A stretch of 35,393 nucleotides of DNA from Hyphomicrobiales bacterium (GCA_019237215.1 JAFAHL010000286.1:1-35393), one strand, 5' to 3'; numbered from the stretch's first letter, positions 1 to 9,371 are shown. Made by a program: numbers and translations. Notes: generated from the sequence alone by a model not told the origin.

Positions 1-308
1 ACCTCGCCGCTCGCGCGGTCGACCGCCTCCATCCCCGACTTGTTTCCATACCAGGCGACCTGGATCTTGTTGAAGCGCATCGCCTCGATGACGCCGGCGT
101 AATCGGTGGCGTAGAATCCGTTCACCTTGAAGCCGGTGGCTTTCGACATCGCCTCCAGGAACGGCTCCCAGTTCTTCTTCTGGTTCATCGAGGCCTCGGT
201 CGAAATCACCCCGAAATTGATTTCCGTGAGCGTCTGCGCGCCGGCCGGAAGCGCCGATGCGCCGATCGTCAGGGCGGCCGCCGCGCATGTCAGAAAAGCT
301 CGCATCAT
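1..308 (-). CDS. phnD: Phosphonate ABC transporter substrate-binding protein PhnD (N-terminal part; truncated by window start)
   Basis: Reverse complement reads MMRAFLT...LTEINFGVISTEASMNQKKNWEPFLEAMSKATGFKVNGFYATDYAGVIEAMRFNKIQVAWYGNKSGMEAVDRASGE, typical PhnD. AGGAG Shine-Dalgarno upstream of the ATG; located downstream of phnC. Confidence 0.93.
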   Translation of the reverse strand, partial: MMRAFLTCAAAALTIGASALPAGAQTLTEINFGVISTEASMNQKKNWEPFLEAMSKATGFKVNGFYATDYAGVIEAMRFNKIQVAWYGNKSGMEAVDRASGE

Positions 309-362
309 GAGAGTTCTCCTATGGTGATGTCCGGTGGAGCGGGGAATGGCTCCCCAACGCTG

Positions 363-1316
363 TCACGCGCTCAGGCGATCCGCCGATCCGTGCCCGGTTT
401 GACCGGCATGGCCCGCAACGGATCTTTCCTTTGGCGCTGCGCGCAGCTTGGCCGCTTCGCTCTCGCGTCGATCCCGAGGAAGGCCCGGCCGATCGAAGCC
501 CGGTGGAAAAAACTCGCTGCATTCCGCGCCGTAGATGTGGCTCAGCAGCGCCGGCGTGAGTTCGTCGCAGCGGCCGTCATAAACGATCTTGCCCGCTTTC
601 AGCGCGATCGCGCGCGGGCAGTAGGTCAGCGCGTACTCCACCTGATGCAGCGAGACGAGGATGGTGATGCCGTCCTTGCGGTTCATGTCGGCAAGAATGT
701 CCATGACCCGGCGCGCGGAGGCGGGGTCGAGCGAAGCGATCGGCTCATCCGCGATCACGAGCTCGGCGCCCTGCACCAGCGTGCGGGCGATGGCGGCGCG
801 TTGCTGCTGGCCGCCGGAGAGTTCGACGCCGCGCTTGAGGGCGTGCTCGGTCATGCCGACGCGAGCGAGCGCATGCATCGCTGCGCGCTTTTCGTCCAAG
901 GTGAAATTGCTCAGCGTTCCTCGCAGGAACGGCATGCGGCCGAGCAGCCCGAGGCAGACATTCGTGAGGACCGACAGTCGCGGCACCAGATTGAACTGCT
1001 GGAAGATGACGCCGACCCGAACCCGCAATTCCTTGGCGCCGCGCGCGATGCGGCCCTCGCGCTGTATCGGCCGGCCGAATATGGCGATCGTTCCGCCGCG
1101 AGCTTGCGCGGCGGGGGTCTTGTCGACGGCGACCAAGCCCGCCAGCGCTCGAATGAGTGTTGATTTGCCGGAGCCGGATGCTCCGATGAGCGCCACCATC
1201 TCGCGGCAGTCGACCGAGAAGCTCACGTCGTCGAGCACGCGCGTCCCGCGCTCGAACGATTTCGAGACGCGCCGCACATCGATGGCGGCTTCGTTCGGCA
1301 CGCCAAGCTCCTGCAT
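363..1316 (-). CDS. phnC: Phosphonate ABC transporter ATP-binding protein
   Basis: Walker A GASGSGKST, LSGGQQQR signature, VIADEPIASLDP Walker B; next to phnD. Carries a C-terminal extension of several tens of residues. Confidence 0.92.
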   Translation of the reverse strand: MQELGVPNEAAIDVRRVSKSFERGTRVLDDVSFSVDCREMVALIGASGSGKSTLIRALAGLVAVDKTPAAQARGGTIAIFGRPIQREGRIARGAKELRVRVGVIFQQFNLVPRLSVLTNVCLGLLGRMPFLRGTLSNFTLDEKRAAMHALARVGMTEHALKRGVELSGGQQQRAAIARTLVQGAELVIADEPIASLDPASARRVMDILADMNRKDGITILVSLHQVEYALTYCPRAIALKAGKIVYDGRCDELTPALLSHIYGAECSEFFPPGFDRPGLPRDRRESEAAKLRAAPKERSVAGHAGQTGHGSADRLSA

Positions 1317-1449
1317 TTTTGGCCTTTTTCCGGCAATTTGGACCTATCAGCCGCATGTGACAGCGGGATGAAATGACAACGAGAACAAAGGGGTGATCGC
1401 GGGTTTTGCACCGGGCGATGACGAGGCGGTTCGCCGATGAGGTAGGAGC

Positions 1450-2181
1450 CTATTGACCCGAGCGCACCGCGGTCAACGCGGCCTGACCAACGACCCGGAA
1501 CGGCCTCGAGCGGGCGTCCTGGCGCACGAGAGCGAGTTGCGTGATCGGCAGCGAATGCCCGCCGTCGATGTCGTTGAAGCGGGCCTGCAACAACGCCAGG
1601 ATGAAGGCACGGCGCTCGGCGTCGACCGGACCCGTCAAGGTCAAGTGGAAGCGAAAGTCTTCGAACACGTAAGGGTAGCCCCAGCGATCGAGATTCTCGA
1701 TCTGACGTTCGCTCAAACCGGCGCCGAGCCCTTGCTCCCTTTCGAGTCGTTGCTCCCTTTCGTGCGCGGTCAGCGGACGGCGAAATCGGTCGAATGCCAT
1801 CACGCCGTCGGCGGCCAGCCGATCGAGCGCCATGTTTGGCGCGGCGGCGACAACGGCAATGAATTGCGCGAGCGGCCGGATGGCCGGTTCGATCGCCGGC
1901 AGCGTTCGAGGGATGGCGGCAAATCGCTCGAGCTCCGCCGTCAAATCCGCTTCGGTGAACGGCGCCAACAGATGAAACGGCGCCTTCAGCGTCGCGTGAA
2001 ATCCGTATTTGCGCGGCTCGCGCGTGAGCTGCGCCCATTCGGACCCACGAAGCGCGATGCCTTGCGGAGGGCGGAGACTTTCGCCGGTGTAGCAGTCATA
2101 GCCGAGGAAGCCGGCGCCGAAGCGATAGAGACCACAACCGGCCGGCGGCACGAAATAGATCGCGTATCTTGGCTCGTCCAT
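1450..2181 (-). CDS. DUF1045 family phosphonate-metabolism-associated protein (2H phosphoesterase-like)
   Basis: MDEPRYAIYFVPPAGCGLYRFGAGFLGYDCYTGE...YGFHATLKAPFHL...FRFHLTLTGPV: two HxT motifs of 2H phosphoesterases; phn locus context. Confidence 0.88.
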   Translation of the reverse strand: MDEPRYAIYFVPPAGCGLYRFGAGFLGYDCYTGESLRPPQGIALRGSEWAQLTREPRKYGFHATLKAPFHLLAPFTEADLTAELERFAAIPRTLPAIEPAIRPLAQFIAVVAAAPNMALDRLAADGVMAFDRFRRPLTAHEREQRLEREQGLGAGLSERQIENLDRWGYPYVFEDFRFHLTLTGPVDAERRAFILALLQARFNDIDGGHSLPITQLALVRQDARSRPFRVVGQAALTAVRSGQ

Positions 2182-2217
2182 GGACGCTTTACGTCGTTCG
2201 CGGGACCGGCCACGCGT

Positions 2218-3387
2218 TCACCGCGCGCCGACGATGATGTCCGCTCGCGCGAGATGCACGAGGCGGCCGGCCACGATGGCGGCGACGACGCGCGGCGGCT
2301 GTCCGTCGGCCGACGGATCGACGATGATCAAGTCCGCGCGCCGGCCGGGTGCGATCTGTCCGCGGTCGTTGAGCTTGACGGCGTTGGCGGGCGTTTGCGA
2401 CACCAACGCCCAGGCTTGCCCGAACGGCAGGGTGCCGCGCCGCGCGAGCGCAAACGCCGCGAGCAGCGGCGCCGGGTAGTAGTAGTCCGAGGCCAGCACC
2501 GAGCAGAGTCCCCGCCCGATCATCTCGGTCGCGTCGATCCATCCGGTGTGGCTTCCACCGCGAACGACGTTGGGAGCGCCGAGCACGATATCGTCGCCGT
2601 GGGATGCGGCGTCCTCGGCGGTCTCGACCGTGGTCGGGAATTCCGCCAGGCGGCACCCGAGCGCGCGAAACCATCGCCGCTGCTCGGGACTGGCGTCGTC
2701 GTGCGACAGCAACGGAACGCCGCTTGCGTTGGCGGCCGCGGCGAGCCGCTCGATCGAAGCGGGGACTTCATCGGCCCTGCGTTTGGTGCGTTCCACCACC
2801 GCCAGGAAGCCCTCGCGCGTGGCGCCGGAGCGCTCGGCCATTTGCGCGAGGAGCCGTTGCGCGCGGCTCGATGCGTCCACCGTGTGCGACATGTGATCAT
2901 TGAACGCGATCGCGTCGATCCGGCGCCGGGCGAGCCACGTCATGATCTCGGCCTCGGCCTCGAGATTGTAGGTCTCGTGACGAAGGTGGTAGCGGGTGTC
3001 GGCGCCGAGCCGAGGCCGCAGGCGCTCGATGCCGTCGAGAATCGCGCGCGCATTCTCGGCCCCGCGCAGGCCGCCTTCCCACGACCAGGTCACGCCGTGA
3101 AATACGGTCGTGATGCCGTTGGCGACGGCTTGTCGATCGCTTTCAAGCAGCGCAACGTCGATCGGAAATCCCACTCCCGGCCGCGGCATCATCTGTCGCT
3201 CGAAGGCGTCGCCGTGGACGTCGACGATCCCGGGAAGGACCAGAAGGCCGCGGGCGTCGATCGCCCGCTCGGCGCGCGCTTGCGCACCGACGCCGGTGAT
3301 GATCCCGCCCTCGCAATCGAGATCGACGCTGGCCTCCTCGAGAGCGCCCCCGACGAGCGCGCGACCACCTTCGATGCGCATGCGCAT
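2218..3387 (-). CDS. phnM: PhnM-like alpha-D-ribose 1-methylphosphonate 5-triphosphate diphosphatase (paralog 1)
   Basis: Amidohydrolase fold: LVLPGIVDVHGDAFE, SHDDASPEQ, EFPTTVE, LGAPNVVRGGSHTGWIDA, LASDYYYPAPLLAAF. Confidence 0.9.
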   Translation of the reverse strand: MRMRIEGGRALVGGALEEASVDLDCEGGIITGVGAQARAERAIDARGLLVLPGIVDVHGDAFERQMMPRPGVGFPIDVALLESDRQAVANGITTVFHGVTWSWEGGLRGAENARAILDGIERLRPRLGADTRYHLRHETYNLEAEAEIMTWLARRRIDAIAFNDHMSHTVDASSRAQRLLAQMAERSGATREGFLAVVERTKRRADEVPASIERLAAAANASGVPLLSHDDASPEQRRWFRALGCRLAEFPTTVETAEDAASHGDDIVLGAPNVVRGGSHTGWIDATEMIGRGLCSVLASDYYYPAPLLAAFALARRGTLPFGQAWALVSQTPANAVKLNDRGQIAPGRRADLIIVDPSADGQPPRVVAAIVAGRLVHLARADIIVGAR

Positions 3388-3400
3388 GACTGATGCGACC

Positions 3401-4132
3401 TTACGAGCGAGCGGCCTGCTCGCTTCGATCCCTCGACTGACGCGTCTTCAACCGCGACATCTGCGATGGATCCCGCTGCGGTTGATACGCCTTCGAGCCG
3501 CGCTGGGCCGACGGCAGCTCGTATTTTTCAAGGAAGGCCTCGATCGACAGCTGCCGGAAATCAGGCAACGCCGCCCGCAGTCGCTCGTGGTCCCAGTCCC
3601 ACCACGCGAGTTGGTGCAGCCGCTGCGCGACGGCAGCCGAAAAGCGCTGCCGAATGACGCGCGCCGGGTTGCCGGCGACGATCGCATAGGGATCGACGTC
3701 CTTGGTCACCACGGCGCCGGCCGCGACCACCGCGCCCGTGCCGACGGTGCGGCCCGCAAGGATGATCGCGCCGTGCCCAATCCAGACGTCGTGTCCGATG
3801 ACGACCAGCGACGCGCGGCGCCACGCGAAAAACTCCTCTTCATCCCGCTCGCCGGGAAAATAGGCGCTTGCGCGATAGGTGATGTGCGACTGGGTCGCCC
3901 GGCCCATCGGGTGGTTGCCGGGATTGATCCGCGTCATGGCCGCGATCGAGCAGAACTTGCCGATCGTGGTGTAAGCGGCCTCGCTGTCGTTGACGATGTA
4001 GGAGTAATCGCCCAAGGCGACTTCGAGCAGCCTCGTTCGCGCACCGACTTCCGTGTAGGCGCCGAGCCTGCTGTCGCGCACCTCGGCCGTCGGATGAATC
4101 AAGGGCACGGTGGAGAGCGTCTTGATGGACAT
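3401..4132 (-). CDS. Left-handed beta-helix (hexapeptide repeat) acetyltransferase associated with phosphonate metabolism
   Basis: [30 protein letters not shown]...[54 protein letters not shown]; start chosen at internal ATG (ORF extends to 4198). Confidence 0.87.
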   Translation of the reverse strand: MSIKTLSTVPLIHPTAEVRDSRLGAYTEVGARTRLLEVALGDYSYIVNDSEAAYTTIGKFCSIAAMTRINPGNHPMGRATQSHITYRASAYFPGERDEEEFFAWRRASLVVIGHDVWIGHGAIILAGRTVGTGAVVAAGAVVTKDVDPYAIVAGNPARVIRQRFSAAVAQRLHQLAWWDWDHERLRAALPDFRQLSIEAFLEKYELPSAQRGSKAYQPQRDPSQMSRLKTRQSRDRSEQAARS

Positions 4133-4199
4133 GGAGCGAACGTTTCTCGCCGGTCTGTGACAGTCCGATGACATGCGGGTGCGGCTGTGAGCGACCAAA

Positions 4200-4958
4200 T
4201 CAAGTCTCGATCACGAGTTCGATGCGGTCGGCGGCGAGGCGGGCCCGCGTCGTCAGGATCGGCCGGCCGTCCGCCGTGATGTCCGTGCTGTCGACCACGA
4301 TCAGCGGCCGGCCCGGCGCAAGGCGCAGCCGCGCGGCATCCGCGGCGTCGGCGATGGCCGCCGAAATCCGCGTGCTCTGGCGGCGAAAGTCGTCGACCCC
4401 GAGTTGCGCCAGCGTGCGCGTGAGCGAACGGGTGTCGCGGTAGATGCGGCCGGCATCGGGTGCGCGATCGGCCGGCAGCCACGTGGTCGCGGCGGAGACG
4501 GGCGCGCGATCGACGCTGCGCAGGATTTCGAGGCGGATGACCGCCGTCCGCGGCGCGACGCCGAGCCGTCGCGCGACGTCGGGCTCGGCTTCCTCGACCG
4601 CGCTGGCGAGGAGCCGGCCTCCCGGCTCGCGTCCGGCGGCGCCGACGATCTCGGAGAAGCGCGTGCGCGAGTGGATCGGGTAGCGCAGCCGTCGGGTTTC
4701 CACGTAGGTGCCGCTGCCGCGCTCGGCCCGCACGAAGCCGCGATCGGCGAGCGTCGCGATCGCGCGCCGGACGGTGTGCCGATTGACGCCGAGCCGTTGC
4801 GCGATCTCGATCTCGCCGGGCAGTCGCGTGTCGACGGGATAGCGGCCGTCCGCGATCGCATGCTCGAGGTGATCGGCCACCCGCCGCCACAGCGCCACGC
4901 CGGCGATCTCCGCGCTCGGCAGCGCGCGACCGGCACGTTTCATCACGCCAGCTTTCAT
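4200..4958 (-). CDS. phnF: Phosphonate metabolism GntR-family (HutC-type) transcriptional regulator PhnF
   Basis: N-terminal wHTH ([41 protein letters not shown]) plus UTRA-type effector domain; divergent from phnG. Confidence 0.93.
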   Translation of the reverse strand: MKAGVMKRAGRALPSAEIAGVALWRRVADHLEHAIADGRYPVDTRLPGEIEIAQRLGVNRHTVRRAIATLADRGFVRAERGSGTYVETRRLRYPIHSRTRFSEIVGAAGREPGGRLLASAVEEAEPDVARRLGVAPRTAVIRLEILRSVDRAPVSAATTWLPADRAPDAGRIYRDTRSLTRTLAQLGVDDFRRQSTRISAAIADAADAARLRLAPGRPLIVVDSTDITADGRPILTTRARLAADRIELVIET

Positions 4959-5013
4959 GGGCGTCGTCGCATCGGCGTCATCAAAGCTTCACGCACGAAC
5001 GCTTTACTAAAGT

Positions 5014-5031
5014 TGTCTATTAGCATAGACA
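5014..5031. promoter_or_regulatory. Candidate PhnF operator: perfect inverted repeat TGTCTAT-TAGC-ATAGACA
   Basis: 7-bp arms with 4-nt spacer in the phnF/phnG divergent intergenic region. Confidence 0.72.
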
Positions 5032-5038
5032 TGTTACC

Positions 5039-5533
5039 ATGGCAACCGTGCCCTCCGCGAATGCTTCCGAACTCTCGGCCGCGCCCGCGCCGACCACGGC
5101 GGTGCGGCGCGGCGCCATGGCGGTGTTGGCGCAAGCCCGCGCCGAGGAAATCGAGCAAGGACTTCGCGCGGTGATGGATGCCGTCGACTACGTGGAGCTG
5201 CGCTCTCCTGAAACCGGGCTGGTCATGCTGCGCGGGCGAATCGGCGGCGACGGCGCTGCCTTCAATCTCGGCGAAGCGAGCGTGACGCGCGCGGCGGTGC
5301 AAATCGCGTCGGGCGAGGTGGGCATCGCCTACATCCTCGGACGCGATCAGAAAAAGGCGCGCCTCTCCGCCGTCTGCGACGCGCTTTGGCAAAGCAAAAA
5401 ATATCGCGACGCCGTGGAGCGGCGCGTGCTCGCGCCCATACGAAGGCGCCTCGACGCCGAGCGCGAGCACGCGCGCGCCCAAACCGCGGCCACGCGCGTC
5501 GATTTCTTCACCTTGGTGCGCGGTGAGGATTGA
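5039..5533 (+). CDS. phnG: Phosphonate C-P lyase system protein PhnG
   Basis: RRGAMAVLAQARAEEIEQ...GLVMLRGRIGGDGAAFNLGEASVTRAAVQIASGEVGIAYILGRDQKKARLSAVCDALWQ; first gene of phnGHIJ. Confidence 0.93.
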   Translation: MATVPSANASELSAAPAPTTAVRRGAMAVLAQARAEEIEQGLRAVMDAVDYVELRSPETGLVMLRGRIGGDGAAFNLGEASVTRAAVQIASGEVGIAYILGRDQKKARLSAVCDALWQSKKYRDAVERRVLAPIRRRLDAEREHARAQTAATRVDFFTLVRGED

Positions 5534-6126
5534 GCGTCATGCCGGCAGCCGCTTTTCCCGCGCCGGTGCTCGCGAGCCAAGCCGTCTTCCGCGCGCTCAT
5601 GGACGCGGTTGCGCGGCCGGGGACGGTCAAGCCGCTGCCTCCCGCTGCTGCCGCCCCACTGCCGCTGAGCGCCACGGCCGCCGCCGTCGCACTGACCATG
5701 CTCGACTATGAAACGCCGGTCTGGCTCGACGCCCCGCTCGCGCGATCGCCGCAGGTCGCCGATTGGATCCGCTTGCACGCCGGCGCACGCGTAACGTCCG
5801 ATCCCCGGCAGGCCGCGTTCGCGTTCATCGCCGATCCCGTCCATGCGCCGGCGTTCGACGGCTTTTCTCTCGGAACCCCGGAATACCCGGACCGCTCGGC
5901 CACGCTCGTGCTCCAGGTGGAGGGCTTCGGGACCGGGCAGCGCTTGTTGCTCGCCGGGCCCGGCATCGCGGATGTGCAAAGCTTTTCGGCGCAGCCGCTA
6001 CCGCCGGATTTCCCAAACCGAATCGCCGCCAATCGGGCGCTTTTCCCGCGCGGCATCGACGTGATCCTCGTTTCCCCCGACGCCGTCGCGGCGCTGCCGC
6101 GTTCGGTCGCAGCGACGCGAGGCTGA
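5530..6126 (+). CDS. phnH: Phosphonate C-P lyase subunit PhnH
   Basis: PAPVLASQAVFRALMDAVARPGTVKPL...LNTERM-like PhnH sequence with GPGIADVQSFSAQPLPPDF and LFPRGIDVILVSPDAVAALPRS. Start TTG 5530 or ATG 5539. Confidence 0.92.
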   Translation: MSVMPAAAFPAPVLASQAVFRALMDAVARPGTVKPLPPAAAAPLPLSATAAAVALTMLDYETPVWLDAPLARSPQVADWIRLHAGARVTSDPRQAAFAFIADPVHAPAFDGFSLGTPEYPDRSATLVLQVEGFGTGQRLLLAGPGIADVQSFSAQPLPPDFPNRIAANRALFPRGIDVILVSPDAVAALPRSVAATRG

Positions 6127-6128
6127 CG

Positions 6129-7226
6129 ATGTATGTCGCGGTCAAGGGCGGCGAGCGCGCGATCGAGAACGCCCATGCGTTGCTCGCCGACGCTAGACGC
6201 GGCGAGCGCGGCGTTGCGGAGATTTCGCTCGAGCAGATCTCGCAGCAGCTGGCGCTCGCGGTCGACCGCGTGATGGCCGAGGGCTCGCTCTACGATCGGG
6301 AGCTGGCGGCGCTCGCCATCAAGCAGGCGCGCGGAGACCTGATCGAAGCGATCTTTCTCCTGCGCGCGTTTCGCACCACGTGCCCGCGCTTCGGCGCCTC
6401 GGCGCCGTTCGATACCGCGGGCATGGACGTGCGGCGGCGCATCTCCGCCATCTTCAAGGATCTGCCCGGCGGACAGGTGCTTGGGCCCACGTTCGACTAT
6501 ACCCACCGCCTGCTCGATCAGGGCCTCGCCGATGAAGCTGCCGTCGCGGAGCCTCCCACGGCGGCCCATGACGGAACGCCGATGCGGCCGGTGACGGACC
6601 TCCTCGCCGCCGACGGCCTCATCGAGCGGTCCACGGCGAGCCCAGCCGATGCAACGGTCGGCGATCTGACGCGCGAGCCGCTGTCCTTTCCCGCCGAACG
6701 AGACGTACGCCTGCAGAACCTTGCGCGCGCAGACGAGGGCTTTTTGCTTGCGCTCGGCTACTCGACCCAGCGCGGTTTCGGCCGTACCCATCCGTTCGCC
6801 GGCGAGATCCGCTTCGGCGAGGTCGAGGTCGAATTCTTCGCCGAGGAGGTCGGCTTCGCGGTTCCGCTCGGGCGGGTCGCGGTGACCGAGTGTCAGATGG
6901 TCAACCAGTTCAAAGGCTCCGGCGCAGAGGCGCCGCGCTTCACGCGCGGCTACGGTCTCGCGTTCGGACAAAGCGAGCGCAAGGCCATGTCCATGGCGCT
7001 CGTCGACCGGGCCTTGCGTGCGCGCGAACTCGGCGAGGAGGTCGCCGCGCCGGCGCAAGACCAGGAGTTCGTGCTCTCGCACTCCGACAACGTCCAGGCG
7101 ACCGGATTCGTCGAGCATTTGAAATTGCCGCACTACGTGGATTTCCAGGCCGAGCTTGGGCTGGTGCGGCGGATGCGCGAGGAGTTCGCGCTCCGCGACG
7201 GCGCGCTGCGGGATGCGGCCGAATGA
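6129..7226 (+). CDS. phnI: C-P lyase core subunit PhnI
   Basis: MYVAVKGGERAIENAHALLADARRGERG...SHSDNVQATGFVEHLKLPHYVDFQAELGLVRRMRE; start at internal ATG 6129. Confidence 0.95.
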   Translation: MYVAVKGGERAIENAHALLADARRGERGVAEISLEQISQQLALAVDRVMAEGSLYDRELAALAIKQARGDLIEAIFLLRAFRTTCPRFGASAPFDTAGMDVRRRISAIFKDLPGGQVLGPTFDYTHRLLDQGLADEAAVAEPPTAAHDGTPMRPVTDLLAADGLIERSTASPADATVGDLTREPLSFPAERDVRLQNLARADEGFLLALGYSTQRGFGRTHPFAGEIRFGEVEVEFFAEEVGFAVPLGRVAVTECQMVNQFKGSGAEAPRFTRGYGLAFGQSERKAMSMALVDRALRARELGEEVAAPAQDQEFVLSHSDNVQATGFVEHLKLPHYVDFQAELGLVRRMREEFALRDGALRDAAE

Positions 7227-8116
7227 GCGCGCCGGTCTACAACTTCGCCTATCTCGACGAGCAGACCAAGCGGATGATCCGCCGCGCCATCCTCAAGGCG
7301 ATCGCGATCCCCGGCTACCAAGTCCCGTTTGCCAGCCGCGAGATGCCGATGCCGTACGGCTGGGGCACCGGCGGGGTTCAGGTCACGGCCGCGATCCTGG
7401 GCCCCGACGACGTGCTCAAGGTGATCGACCAAGGCTCCGACGACACTACCAACGCGGTGTCGATCCGCAAATTTTTCGCCAAGACGGCGGGCGTCCGCAC
7501 CACCACGCGCACCAGCGAGGCGACGGTCATCCAGACGCGGCATCGGATTCCCGAAACGCCGCTGGGCGAGCATCAAGTGCTGGTCTATCAGGTTCCGATT
7601 CCGGAGCCGCTGCGGTTTCTCGAGCCGCGCGAGACCGAAACGCGCCAGATGCACGCGTTGGCCGATTACGGCGTGATGCACGTCAAATTGTACGAGGATA
7701 TCGCCCGCCACGGCCACATCGCGACGACCTACGCCTATCCGGTCAAGGTGAACGGCAGGTACGTGAGCGATCCCTCGCCGACGCCGAAATTCGACAATCC
7801 GAAAATGAACGACTCGCCGGCGCTGCAGCTGTTCGGCGCGGGCCGCGAAAAGCGCATTTACGCCATCCCGCCCCATACGGCGGTCGTGTCGCTCGATTTC
7901 GAGGATCACCCGTTCGAGCGCTATCGCCACGACGGCAGCTGCGCGCTCTGCGGCTCGGCCGAAAGCTTCCTCGACGAGGTGGTGATCGACGATCGCGGCG
8001 GACGGATGTTCGTGTGCTCCGACACCGATTATTGCGAAGGTCGGCGTGCGGCGGCGCCCGAGGGCGGGCAAACAGCGCCCGCTGCGCCTGCCACCACGGA
8101 GCCGCCGCATGCTTGA
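7223..8116 (+). CDS. phnJ: Alpha-D-ribose 1-methylphosphonate 5-phosphate C-P lyase PhnJ
   Basis: MSAPVYNFAYLDEQTKRMIRRAILKAIAIPGYQVPFASREMPMPYGWGTGG...; Cys cluster CALCG...CSDTDYC; ATGA overlap with phnI. Confidence 0.96.
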   Translation: MSAPVYNFAYLDEQTKRMIRRAILKAIAIPGYQVPFASREMPMPYGWGTGGVQVTAAILGPDDVLKVIDQGSDDTTNAVSIRKFFAKTAGVRTTTRTSEATVIQTRHRIPETPLGEHQVLVYQVPIPEPLRFLEPRETETRQMHALADYGVMHVKLYEDIARHGHIATTYAYPVKVNGRYVSDPSPTPKFDNPKMNDSPALQLFGAGREKRIYAIPPHTAVVSLDFEDHPFERYRHDGSCALCGSAESFLDEVVIDDRGGRMFVCSDTDYCEGRRAAAPEGGQTAPAAPATTEPPHA

Positions 8117-8579
8117 TCAGGCAAAACTCCTGGTGCGGCCGGCGATGGAGTCGGATCTGGAGAAAATCCTCGGCCTCTACGCGCAAGCCGAATTCGACGC
8201 CGGCTGTGTGCTGCCGCTCGCGGCCGCAAAGCGTTTGTTCGAACGCTTCGCCGACTACCCCGACTACACGCTCTACGTCGCCGAGCACGGCGGCGACATC
8301 GTCGGCACCTTTGCCTTGCTGGTGATGCACAACCTCGGCCACCTCGGCGCGCCGTCGGCGATCGTCGAGGACGTCGCCGTGGCGCCGGCGCTGCAAGGCA
8401 ACGGCATCGGCAAGGAGATGATGCGATTCGCACTCGGCCTTTGTCGCGACAAGGGCTGCTACAAGCTCATGCTGTCCTCGAACGCCAGGCGCGACCGCGC
8501 CCACGCTTTCTATGAATCGCTTGGATTCGAACGCCACGGCGTCAGCTTCCGCATCGATATTTCCGCAGGCGCGCCATGA
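8109..8579 (+). CDS. GNAT-family N-acetyltransferase inserted between phnJ and phnK
   Basis: MLDQAKLLVRPAMESDLEKILGLYAQAEF...AIVEDVAVAPALQGNGIGKEMMRFALGLCRDKGCYKLMLSSNARRDRAHAFYESLGFERHG: GNAT acetyl-CoA motif and C-terminal FYESLGF. Overlaps phnJ stop; its own stop overlaps phnK ATG. Confidence 0.92.
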   Translation: MLDQAKLLVRPAMESDLEKILGLYAQAEFDAGCVLPLAAAKRLFERFADYPDYTLYVAEHGGDIVGTFALLVMHNLGHLGAPSAIVEDVAVAPALQGNGIGKEMMRFALGLCRDKGCYKLMLSSNARRDRAHAFYESLGFERHGVSFRIDISAGAP

Positions 8580-9364
8580 TCGAGCGCGATGGAGATCAAC
8601 CACTTCTTCGCGCCGAAGGCCTGAGCAAATGGTACGGCAAGCAGCTCGGTTGCCGCGACGTTTCGTTTGCGCTCTATCCCGGCGAGGTGATCGCCGTGGT
8701 GGGAGAATCCGGCTCCGGCAAAACGACGTTGTTGCAGCTTCTCTCCGCGCAGCTCGCGCCGTCGCGCGGCCGCGTGCTTTATTGCATGCGCGATGGAGCG
8801 ACGCGCGATCTTGCATCGCTGAGCGAGGCGGAGCGCCGTTTCCTCTTTCGCACCGATTGGGGCTACGTGCATCAGGATCCCGCCTTGGGCCTGCGCATGG
8901 CCGTGTCCGCGGGCGCCAATGTCGGCGAGCGACTGATGGCGATCGGCTGGCGTCACTACGGCCGCATCCGCGAGACCGCCGGCGATTGGCTCGCGCGCGT
9001 CGAGATCGATGGCGCGCGGATCGACGATGCGCCCTACACCTATTCGGGCGGGATGCGTCAGCGGCTTCAGATCGCGCGCAATCTCGTCACCCGGCCGCGC
9101 CTCGTGTTCATGGACGAGCCGACCGGCGGCCTCGACGTTTCGGTTCAGGCGCGCCTGCTCGATCTGCTGCGCGGACTCGTGGCCGAGCTCGCGCTTGCCG
9201 CGGTGATCGTGACGCACGACCTTGCCGTCGCACGGCTGTTATCTCATCGGGTCATAGTGATGAAGGATGGCGAGATCGTCGAAACCGGCCTCACCGACCA
9301 GGTGCTGGACGATCCGCACCAACCATACACGCAGTTGCTGGTGTCGTCGGTCTTGCCGCCGTGA
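8576..9364 (+). CDS. phnK: Phosphonate C-P lyase system ATP-binding protein PhnK
   Basis: LRAEGLSKWYGKQLGCRDVSFALYPGEVIAVVGESGSGKTTLL...YSGGMRQRLQIARNLVTRPRLVFMDEPTGGLDVSVQ. Confidence 0.94.
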   Translation: MIERDGDQPLLRAEGLSKWYGKQLGCRDVSFALYPGEVIAVVGESGSGKTTLLQLLSAQLAPSRGRVLYCMRDGATRDLASLSEAERRFLFRTDWGYVHQDPALGLRMAVSAGANVGERLMAIGWRHYGRIRETAGDWLARVEIDGARIDDAPYTYSGGMRQRLQIARNLVTRPRLVFMDEPTGGLDVSVQARLLDLLRGLVAELALAAVIVTHDLAVARLLSHRVIVMKDGEIVETGLTDQVLDDPHQPYTQLLVSSVLPP

Positions 9365-9371
9365 GGATGTC

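Noticed and set aside
1453-3393. 646-aa plus-strand ORF
   Set aside because: Antisense to DUF1045 and phnM genes; Arg/Gly-rich low-information translation typical of GC-rich shadow ORFs.
5706-7133. 475-aa minus-strand ORF
   Set aside because: Antisense to phnH/phnI, which are confidently recognised.
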